Origin: Nephrocerus scutellatus
Lineage: Eukaryota > Arthropoda > Insecta > Diptera > Pipunculidae
Assembly (NCBI GenBank): GCA_947095585.1
Contig: OX352763.1
Span: forward strand, 14,619,462-14,683,461
Reading direction: 5' to 3'
DNA: 64,000 nt
Both the position numbers and the translations under genes were made by a program. Positions 54,886 through 64,000 of the stretch are shown here, one piece after another. Each line of letters starts with the position of its first letter. Position 1 is the first letter of the stretch. The notes under the pieces are model-generated. The model worked only from the letters and a program-made list of their open reading frames with translations, searched no databases and had not been told where the DNA came from.

Positions 54886-57800
54886 ATATGAGCGAGTGCT
54901 TGTATCCCTTCGAATCCGGGCTTAGTCGCTTCATTTAGAGAAACAGTTTTATTCTATTCTTTTCGGGGACTAGCGATAAGCTCCGCTGACCATCACATGG
55001 TTGAGTTCGTTAGAACTATTACATTCATAATGCCTTCTTTAGGCTCACAGATGCTATTTTGTAATTCTCCTATCAATATCATAAATTAGGTTAAGGATTA
55101 AATACTTAAAGAAAAAACTCATAGAACAATAATTCAATGAAATGCTGTGATATTAACAAAAATCTACTGAAATTGTGCACTTTGTAACTCTGTTAAAATG
55201 CATATCCTTCGTTTCACCATTAAGACGTACTTAAAAAAAAAATTGCGTAGATACCCCATTACAGGTATTAAATAATTAAAGGATTATTGCTTGCTCCACA
55301 TGTTCAGAAAACTCCACGAAATCCAACTCAACAGTAATCAAAAGTATATAGTACACTGCATTAGAGGACGGAGTGTTTTTTAAATGCCAAAAGATAACAC
55401 GGAATAGAAAAATTAATCCAAAACGAAGGCGCTAAAATAAACCATTAGCAAGAATACTTGAAATACACCATAGCTTGCAGCCTTGCAACACACCAGCACT
55501 GGCTTGCTTTACTCTCAAAACACTAGGAGGGACGTTGATATGATCTGACGTTTAGAGTGTGTCGTTTGAAGTGCGATGTTGACTCTGTGAGTTGACGAAA
55601 TGCCTAACGCCAGGGCTGCTCATGTGGAATAATGTCTGTGCCAGGTAAAATTAATGTTTTTCACTTTACATGACTTCGACATCGTCGCCAATATAACGTC
55701 TCTCGCAGCAGTACGACACATGGCATATTCACCGCATAATCAATTTTGTTCAGCTCACTTTCAATAGATGAAAAGCTCAATATATCCTTATGGCAAGAGA
55801 AAAGCCGTCACTTATGGTTCTGCAGCGTCAATGCCATTTTGTAATTAGTTTTGCAAAGGTCCATCCTCCGTGTTGGCTCCAACCGGCATGCTTATCCACC
55901 CGTTATGCCAACAGTGAAACCAAAACAACGGCGGATAAATACCAACCCTCTAGTAAAACAAACAGAACAAACAAGATGCGCTACAGCATCACATTTTATA
56001 TCCACTTCACTGATACGCAGTAGTCCTTACTGCGGCCATCAGAACTAACCAAACGAATGTCGTTTGCTCTTTTATTTAATGCGATGCGATGGGTTGGAAA
56101 TGGTTGCAAGGAGGGGCACCACGAAGCGGCAAAAGGACAGAGATCTGTTTTGACATCGATAGCATTGCTTTGTGGAACCTTTAACTGCTGCTGCTACTGC
56201 ACTATAGTAAGGAGCACGTAAAATATGAGTTGCGCGCTTTTGCCATTCCATTCTGTGTTCCTTTGAAGGACGGTTGGGTGATTAGACATTATGTTGCACT
56301 GATGTGGTTACTGGATCGAGTGAAGAAATTGTGTCTAATTATTTTCTTGTATGTCAACATATAAGCCGTAGATTTTTATGATCTGCAGAAAAATTAAATT
56401 TCAAGGACTCGGTTCTTAAGATTGCATTCTTCAACTTAAAGAATAGGCCAGAAAACAAGACATATGGGCAATATACTAGCAGTTACTTACAAAAGCTGAA
56501 GTGTGTAATCTGTTATCAGTTAGTTTCTTAGAACTGAATTAATTATAAATTAAATTAAATGTGGCAACTGAAAACTAACAGGAATGATAAGTGTTATGTA
56601 CAGGAATCTACCTACATTTATATTGCCTCTCCAATAAGTGAATGTAATTTTAATATTGAGATCGACATCATGTGAAGAAAACATTATTGGATTACAACAT
56701 TGATCAGATATGTCATAACGTCATAACTTATAAAAAAGGCGATTATAAAAAAGGAATTCTACAAAATTCCCAAGCAAAATATTTGCATCACTTAGGAAAC
56801 TCTTCGTTTATTTCTTGACGGTGAAAATCTTTTGTGTTTTACGGTTTTTTGAAACTTTTCCACACCACAGATATTTGCCACCTTCACTTGCTCTGTAATT
56901 GAAACTTTTCTAATTTGTACAAGTTAAGGTGTTCTCCAAAGGGAACTAACGACAATAAGGAAAGTAAAATCTCAAAGTCAAACGCACTTTCAACTACCGC
57001 AAATACGCTTGAGCGCAAGCTATTACCGGCTTTTGATTACAAAGAAGCAAGAGGTGTGTGACAAGAAACTTTCATTGGAACTTCAATGAAAACTGCATTC
57101 TTGAAATGCTTCTACGAGGACTAACTTTACATTGCAGATGTAATGTGGCGCATCCAACAATCAAGTACTGTAGTTGTAGCTATAAAAACATTGAAAAGAT
57201 CGGCACAATTACCTTACTGCACATGAAAGCTGATCTTCATATTAAAAAACGGATATGACTACAATTACACTGCAGGGATAAAGTTAGGTGTATGATGAAG
57301 CCTTTTAAAATAAAAGTAAGGAGAGAAGAATAATTATGCCGACGAATACGATTACTAAAACACGAAACCGGTTTCATGTCATCTGAGAAGTGTACAAAGC
57401 TTCCGAGTGAATTACGAAATCCGTGCAATTCCTCGTTCACCAAATCCGCAAGATCACTTTGAATACCTCCTATTTTCTGCACTGTTTAAAAATGCAAATC
57501 CATAAGATTAAACTTCTTGACAACAAAGTGGTTGTTGACAATTGCTTTAAATTCCGGCTTGATAAATGAGAGAAATGAGGCTGTAGAATTAATAATCGAC
57601 AGAAATCAGTCTTTCAATACAGAAATCACACCCCTACTGTTAGGAACTTCAGACGAGCAAATGCTATTTCTGCATTCTCTTGAGGCCCGTTTTTCAAACC
57701 TCTTTCAGTTGGCTTTCCTAAAATTTAAATTAGGAATTTTTGGTTGGGCTGCGAGAGCGAATATGCAATTGTCAGCAAACGAAGCTACTATAAGTACAGC

Positions 57801-58059
57801 GTAGACATATGACGTATTATGAAAACTTAATAACTAAATTTGGATCGGAAGTCTAGAATAGTACAACGCTTGCGCGTAATGTTCTCCTCTCCAAATTACT
57901 TGTTTTTCTCATTTTCTAACAACCAATGGTGAAAATTTTTCTATTGTGCTCAAACCCTACGTTACTAAATTATCCTATGATGCACAGCGTACCATCCATC
58001 TAATGAGTACTTCACTTTTATTTTCACTTTAACTTTTACTTTTTCCTAGTGTTAGGCGA
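54886..58059. other. Long unique stretch, no gene recognised
   Basis: Sequence at about 55500-56300 is less AT-rich and could be conserved non-coding DNA. Plus-strand frames at 55790-56048 and 57517-57804 (up to 95 codons) show no motif. No LINE, SINE or pol III boxes are seen. Confidence 0.45.
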
Positions 58060-58255
58060 TTAAAACTACACGTAAGTGAGTATCTTTTTTTGATGGAATA
58101 TTTGCCACATCTTAACGAGAAAGAGAAACTCACAGAGAATGTATGTCTCTGCATTTTCTAAGCAGAGTCTGCACTCTGCATTTAAGGACATGTCTAGGCA
58201 ATTAAATTTGCACTTCAGGCTTAAGTGACCCATTAAAAACCCCACTTTTGTCACC
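58060..58255 (-). mobile_element. LINE C-terminal Cys/His tail fragment (L5)
   Basis: A single 62-codon minus-strand frame reads KVGFLMGHLSLKCKFN then NAECRLCLENAETYILCE. This matches the TGHCxL..HL.......CRLCLExxETxxHILCECP tail of RNase H-type LINEs, most like L3 at 26018. The first Cys (TGHC) is changed to Leu, and the HIL His to Tyr. Nothing else of the element is visible. Confidence 0.65.
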
Positions 58256-60235
58256 CGTAACCAGATGGATCAAGTATTGATAGATTAGTGGATGTATCAG
58301 AACTTTATGACTTACCGAATATACCTGGGTGCTATTATGCTAACATGCTACTGTCATGTGGTAGAACTCGTCATTTCAAATGAAAGTATACGGTAAAATA
58401 CTACTGACTTCTTTATACACGATATGCTTAACAATAATAAGTTCAATGTTCAAAGAGTAGTACGCAATATTCCCCTTATTTTTTATGGTACCATACACCA
58501 ATATGCCGATTCGAAAGGCATATTGGAATGCCTTCTTTAAAACCCTTATAATAAGCTTTCTTTGTATTCTGAGCAAAAAATAGACTTAAATGCGATAAAC
58601 TCTCAGAAGCAGACGACATTCCTGCGAAGATAATAAAGTATGAAGTACTCTCACCATCTATTTCATTGACAAAATAACAACAATATTTCCAGAAGAAAGG
58701 AAAGATGCGTACTACGTACGACTAACAACTTCATCAAATTTATGGAAATGTTTGTAATTTTTGTTGAAATAGAATATCGGCTTGTTCTTGGATTGCCTGC
58801 TGCCAAAAGAAATTCAGTGAAGTATTTTGCAACAATGTAATTCCCAAACTTCGAACTTAAAATCAGTACAAAAATTTGAACAAAGATCCAACAACGACGT
58901 TAAAGTATTCACAATAATGAACCAATAAGTAAATACTAAATAAAGTTTGCATCTCGGCAAAGATAAAGTTGTCTAAATCGAACTTTGAATACAACGGTTC
59001 ATTCAACTTCATTTTTGAAATATTTCCGGACAGTTTGGTGCAATTTCTGTAAGTATTTAAAAAAGAAAACCCACCCAAATTGTGGTCGTCAAACCTTGGA
59101 ATTTACTTTGCTTGTTAAAAAGTTATTTTGAGTAGCATTTTAAAGAATCTGCACATTGCTAACGTAAACTTTTTCACTAACGAAACGAAACAGCGTCACT
59201 TCATATAATTGTGCCTTAACTACAGCGTGAACATTACTTGACTCATTGACTTTTAGCCTTTGTACCTGCACCATAATGTTCTTTCACACACACATTATGT
59301 ACTATGGCGGTTAACAACCCACTTGATGTATTTTTTTAAATGAGGTGGCCTTAAGGTGAAAAAATTTTGTTCCGTTGATGTGTGCCCCTACTGCTTTGGA
59401 ATGTTGTGTGCAAATAAAAGTTGGCATGGATTGTCGTTGGTTTTTTTCGTGGGTGAAAGCATTTTATTACACCGTAAGGATTTCTTCCACTTCACTGCTC
59501 GTCCACATAGCACATCACCTGCGACAATTTGTGTCATGCGTATGAAGTTTTCTGACAATCACTAAACGAAACCAAGGGTTGATTTGTACGATTTATTTTT
59601 ATTTTTTGTTGAAAAATTGCAATGTACTCGTATTGCAATTGTCATTGACATTGACAATCGTTGAGATTATTTTGCTTTCTTTGTTTCTTATAAACGATAG
59701 TAGACGTTTTTTTTTCTTTCCCATCATGCATTCTATCTGCCGCAGCTCTTTTCCAAGGATATAGTATTCCATCGCAATTTGCGTTTGTTCTTTTAAAATT
59801 CTTCAGAAATCCTTTTTTATTTTTTATTTTGTTTTTCATTGTCTGTGAGTTTGTTCTCCTCGGGATGATATAAAAACAAAAAAATTTATATAATTGTATA
59901 CCTGCAGATTAGATAGACTTATCTGTGTACCCCATGTGCTATGGCACAAGCACGTAAGTTTGCTTGTGAGCTTAAAAAGACAAGATATAAATTTGATTGT
60001 GAGGTTCTTTTAACGAATGCCTCTCTCTTAGAAACTGAATGAGTGTGGGTGGTATTTCTATCATCTTCGTTGGAAATTCTTTCATACGAAAAGAAACCAA
60101 ATCAAGTAATGCATATTCACAAGTGTGAAAAACAACTAAAACCATTCTAACACTTTCTATTAATATCATTTGAGCCTTTCAAGACATAGAGTTTTAGGAC
60201 AGAAGTAGTTATGTCAGATAAATTACAATGAGATA
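58256..60235. other. Unique AT-rich DNA with a strong short hairpin
   Basis: No gene is recognised. A perfect 10-base stem CCAATATGCC / GGCATATTGG with a 9-base loop lies at 58498-58526. No T-run directly follows it, so it is not called a terminator. Remaining frames lack motifs. Confidence 0.45.
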
Positions 60236-61795
60236 GACGAATGGAAATGTCTCAATAAATAAAGATCTTTTTCGGAAACCTTTTCTTTCGGTTGCCAGAT
60301 CGAGCAGGCAGGACACCTAGCCCACCGAAGCCTACCGAGCTTAATTCTCTTCACTATATCGACATTGCAGTAACGTTCGTAGATCTCATCATTATAGAGT
60401 TTTCGGAATCGTTCTTCTCACATACTGGACCAACAATTCTCCGTAAGACTTTTCTCTCGAAAGCGGCTAAGAGGTCAGAATGCTTTTTGCTAAGCACCCA
60501 ATCCTCGTTTCCATATGTGGGACCATGATCTTATATACCAGCAGCTTGGAAGTTATGGTTAAGTTCCTGGATTTGAAGAGTCTTGACAGACTATAGTAGG
60601 CTTTGTTGGCTTTAAGCAACCGTGCGTCTATTTCTGGTTCCATCATGTAATTCATGATTGCACTACTTCAAATTGGCGCTATTTTAATTGAGTGACCAAT
60701 GTTGGATCTTCTACTCGCAGACGTGGCCACCATGCTATCACATGTGGCTATAAAACCTATAAAAATATGGTGTAGTGAGTGTAGTGTAGGTCTGATCAGT
60801 TTTTGATTTTCCTGTGATGAAGCCAGACTGGTGTGGACCAATGGACCAATGATGACTTTATCGTATAGGGCTATCCTGTCTTGAAGTATAGAGAAGAAAA
60901 TCTTAATCTTATACCACGATCATTGCTGCATATCTCTCCTTTCATATGAATGAGGCACAGAATGGCTCTTCGCCAGTCTTCTGGCTTCTTTCTCTCATAC
61001 TCATACTTGCACTATTAGTTCCTGAATTGAGGGACTTAGACCCTCCACTTAGAAGCTCCGCTGGGATACCGTCTTATTATTTTTCAGCCGGTGAACTAGT
61101 TTTTCATATCTTCTGAGCTCTTTGTATTCATCTTTGCGTGCCCACGTTCTATGAGATTGTTGCATTGCTCGGTACGCAACATTCTTACGTTCAGTCGCTA
61201 GCATACATTTGCTTCGAACCAGTTGTTCTGATCTCTACGACTACTGCCTTAGATGGAGTACTAATGACAGTATTCTTAAGGTCCATTTGTCTTCTACGCC
61301 CGAAATGTCAATCCAAGGACTTACTCTCCCTGCATTTAGGTCGAGTCCTATTGCTTAACTGTAGTTGTTTCTGGTCTCTTCGTTGCTAAGGGCAGCCGTT
61401 TTGAATCGAATCTGATTCGGGGATGCAGTCTTTCGTGATGATGAAATTCGCGCTCGGATACTTACGTTTTTGAGGCTTATATTTTTAAATCCACCCTGCA
61501 AGCGAGGGGTGCATAGCCGTTCATTTACTGCTTTAAAGCCGATAACGGTGGGTTTCATTCTTTTGCTGTCTAGAAAGCCCACCCCAGCCACATGATGTCT
61601 TGCATGACAGCTGTATTATATGTCATATTCTGATTTTGGAAGACACGATTACCCGTCCACCGCATCTCCTAGATTGCTGTTATGTCAGTCTTATATTTAG
61701 ATAGCGTATCAGCCAGCTGCTATGCAGCTCGAGCACTATACAGTCAGTGTACATTCCATGAGAAAATTCTAAAATCGCTTAGCCGTTTTATTTAC
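60236..61795 (-). mobile_element. RTE-type LINE, endonuclease to C-terminal RT (copy R5)
   Basis: On the minus strand it begins near 61795 with FSWNVHT and LADTLSKYKTDITAI, then EMRWTGN (catalytic Glu region). The RMKPTVIGFKAVNERLCTPR block, shared with R2, is near 61530. A decayed central part with DQTxSGFI-like RT sequence lies near 60830. After deletion of the catalytic YADD region, the thumb YYSLSRLFKSRNLTITSKLL (about 60600), LVYKIMVPHMETRIGCLAKS and the C-terminal VKRIKLGRLRWAG (about 60330) follow, ending about 60236. The order and sequence match R2, R3 and R4. It is non-functional, with many shifts. Confidence 0.82.
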
Positions 61796-62310
61796 CGTGG
61801 TCATTGTCGGTTATCAGTGTATCCGAGGCTGATTTGGGCTTCCGTAATAAGTTTTTTTACAGGCGAGGTTATTGGCCTCGCGCCAACCTTACTTTGAAGG
61901 GACTAGCCCAATCATTCACCTTTTCCTCTATTGGAGGAAAATTACCGGCGGCCACCACGTGAAGGTTTCATCGCTCTTCCTCGAGTCAGAGATAGTTACG
62001 GCCACTTGCAATCCTGATGCATTCTGAGTTATTCCCCCTATTCTGCTGATGGCTGAGAGCCACATTGATATTGATCTTTATTATTGCGTAGTGAGGACTA
62101 CTTCTTACTGGAATTATGTCAGAATTACAGGACCAACATAGGACATTCATCTTAAACTCAGCTAAGAGATCAGAGTTCTTGTTGCTAAACACCCATGTTT
62201 TCGATCCATATGACTGTAATAGTACGATCATTTTATTATACACCAACACCACGGATGTTATTCTTGAATTAGTTAGTATTAACCAACTATAGTAGACTTT
62301 AATTTCCATT
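61796..62310 (-). mobile_element. RTE-type LINE 3' part plus unit U (copy R6)
   Basis: On the minus strand the RT thumb reads LLQSYGSKTWVFSNKNSDLL near 62210 and continues without a stop for about 100 codons. It then passes into unit U, shared with 7985-8283 (CTGATGGCTGAGAGCC and CCACGTGGTGGCC equivalents, the CCTCGCC hairpin, CCTCGGATACACTGATAACC). It is followed immediately by the endonuclease start of R5, so the two copies are head to tail. Confidence 0.8.
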
Positions 62311-63609
62311 TCATGGTATTATCGACTTCTACATTTGTACATTTGATCTGAGTTAGGAAATGACTGCATTAGTCATTTATTATGTTCTTAATTTAGGAAT
62401 TCTCTTATAAGGTTTTAGTATGGGTTTACTATAAAAGACGATAGTTTACTATGTTAGACGACTTTAAAGTCTATAAACAGATGGTATAGTGACCTTTGTA
62501 ACTTTGAATATTTTCCCATTTCCTGCCTAAGGATGAAAATCTGATCCGTTACTGATACTGAATCTGATTTAATACTGTTATAAGCCAGTTAAGGTTTTGC
62601 CAATTTCTTTTATTACCGGCATCTCAAACTTATGACTTACTTTCCCTTATGGTTTCTTCGAAGCATAATTTTGCATTTTTGCACTTTTACATGGTTGCAA
62701 GACCTATTTGCACCAACGCGTAAGTACACCTGATATCTTAAACAAAAACTTCACATTCCTCTCTTTTTCGGTCCCTCTCAATAATTTGTCACATTCTAAC
62801 ATTATTCAGAGCCCAGCGCCAAACGTGATGTTGAAAAAAAACCTTAAAAGAAAAAATACTTTTAGATGATTTACGCGATTTCCAACCCCCTGTGTGCATT
62901 ACTTGTTCACAGATATAGGAATAAGCAACCTGCATAATTAGAATTTATCTCCAGATGGAAATGATCCAAGGCATTTCTTTAATAATAAAAACATGTCTCA
63001 TATTTCAAAGCTATGGTTTTGACCTTCTTTGTGAGGAGGTCTATAAAAACTGGGTTCCATTAATTTAACTTTTTCCCCGCTATAGCTTATGTACGTACCT
63101 CTTTGCTTATGGAGTATATAATATCCTTAAAGCGAAAATTATTCATATCCTGTGTACATAATAGTATATAAATAACCTTCAGATATTTATCATCATTAAC
63201 CCGCCACTGCAGTGAAGTTGGGTTAATGTGTACATTAACACGTAAGGATGTGAACGCAATCGCGATGTGTGTGTCCTTTTTTAATTAGATTTTACGTTTT
63301 CATATGCATAGAACTGTACTTTATTTAATGCTAAGAACCAGCTCTCACTGACTGACCTGGAATCTGAGTGCGCTTAACTTTGTTAAATCACCCACACGTG
63401 CGACTGAAAGCAGAAATGCTTTTACTCATTGCAAAAATTTCATCCAGAATTTATGCTTGTACCTATTTCTTCTTTCTTTTAACGAAATTTGTGGCTTTCG
63501 AGGATAATAATTCCAATGGTAATAAGGTTTGTATACCCATACAGACTAGAATTGTTTTCCTCTTTTGTGTTTTGCTAATACAAAATTATTACTTGCAGTC
63601 TGGTTTTTG
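62311..63609. other. Unique AT-rich DNA
   Basis: No gene is recognised. A 9-base stem CATTAACCC / GGGTTAATG at 63194-63228 encloses the palindrome CACTGCAGTG. The 91- and 85-codon plus-strand frames near 63368-63822 overlap the LINE J9 start and lack motifs. Confidence 0.45.
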
Positions 63610-63890
63610 TTTTGTTTTTTTTATAATTCGCGCACGCTTATAGGGGTTCGCACCCTTCTAATGCTCGGCTATGTGCTTGGCAGAGCGTGGGCGTTAAGTA
63701 AAAGGAGGAGAAAAGACGAGATTTCTATAAGCTTTTGTTTTGAATGCCTGTGGACCATAGCGATGTGGGAAGACAAAGCTTGGCAGAGCATTCCACATAC
63801 ATGTTGTACGGCTGAAGAATGAATCTCTGAATTTAACTGTACGTCCGAAGATCGGTTTGAGGGTAAACTGATGAGCGCCACGAGTATTGC
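63610..63890 (-). mobile_element. Family J LINE 3' end (J9)
   Basis: On the minus strand the C-terminal frame is open: LKPIFGRTVKFRDSFFSRTT, CMWNALPSFVFPHRYG and AFKTKAYRNLVFSPPFT before the stop. The 3' UTR AACGCCCACGCTCTGCC and GCGTGCGCGAATTATAAAAA follow. A T-run at 63612-63621 is the poly(A) on the element strand. Family similarity fades upstream of about 63890, so the copy is short and 5'-truncated. Confidence 0.82.
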
Positions 63891-64000
63891 GTTTGAATCC
63901 AAGGAGAGATGGCTTCTACTTCAATGTATATTATATGTAACAAAAATCCTTTTCTTCCTCCTTATCCTCCTTATTATATCATAAATTCGTAACTCGTTAA

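Noticed and set aside
57237..57482. 81-codon minus-strand ORF and the neighbouring 95-codon plus-strand ORF at 57517
   Set aside because: No motifs, repeats or splice context were found to support either as a gene.
1..64000. CRISPR arrays, bacterial operons, defence or phage systems
   Set aside because: No regularly spaced short repeats, ribosome-binding sites or closely packed genes. The DNA is eukaryotic and TE-rich.

Overview
The window looks like AT-rich, non-coding nuclear DNA from an insect, most probably a higher fly (Diptera). That assignment is an inference from base composition, the absence of bacterial-style genes, and the repeat content: a mariner remnant, RTE and Jockey/CR1-type LINEs, RNase H-bearing R1/I/LOA-type LINEs, and tRNA-derived SINEs. 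I found no intact host protein-coding gene, rRNA or functional tRNA gene. Nearly every recognisable open reading frame is a decayed piece of a transposable element.

Layout. Bases 1-5100 are unique AT-rich DNA with one old antisense LINE fragment at about 2.0-2.8 kb. From 5.1 to 6.2 kb two RNase H-type LINE fragments lie side by side. From 8.0 to 10.7 kb there is an RTE cluster split by a SINE and followed by a dispersed minisatellite-like repeat. From 13.4 to 18.3 kb there is an internally deleted mariner, a Jockey/CR1-like LINE piece, a tRNA-like SINE and a second, larger Jockey/CR1-like copy. From 20.1 to 27.2 kb there are repeat C, an RTE copy, the best-preserved LINE of the window (22805-24067, poly(A) tail and a perfect 12-bp target-site duplication), an R1/LOA-type LINE remnant, another repeat C copy and one more LINE fragment. 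At 29.2-29.7 kb is a DDE transposon remnant whose 3' end is present twice in inverted orientation. From 30.3 to 32.8 kb there is a 2.2-kb antisense LINE reaching into its endonuclease domain, then the best SINE copy, with perfect pol III A and B boxes. From 35 to 40.3 kb fragments of four LINE families and a SINE are packed together. From 41.5 to 50.1 kb two minisatellite-like families (C and D) recur with LINE and SINE pieces. From 52.0 to 53.8 kb is the most informative RNase H LINE copy. From 60.2 to 62.3 kb two RTE copies lie head to tail, and the window ends with a Jockey/CR1-like 3' end.

How the parts relate. The elements form a small set of recurring families that can be cross-aligned within the window: Jockey/CR1-like family J (9 pieces), RTE family R (8 pieces), RNase H LINE L1 (3 pieces) plus other RNase H LINE remnants (4 pieces), one SINE family (6 copies), repeat C (8 pieces) and repeat D (3 arrays). 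The long stretches between them look like intergenic or intronic fly DNA. A few higher-complexity blocks (near 11.7, 12.7, 27.5, 37.8, 40.7 and 55.9 kb) resemble conserved non-coding or 5' UTR-like sequence, and one short ATG exon with a splice donor (13387) is only a candidate. I did not find evidence for a new multi-gene system. The most unusual items are the RTE head-to-tail junctions with a shared non-coding unit, the C and D repeat families, and the foldback transposon.
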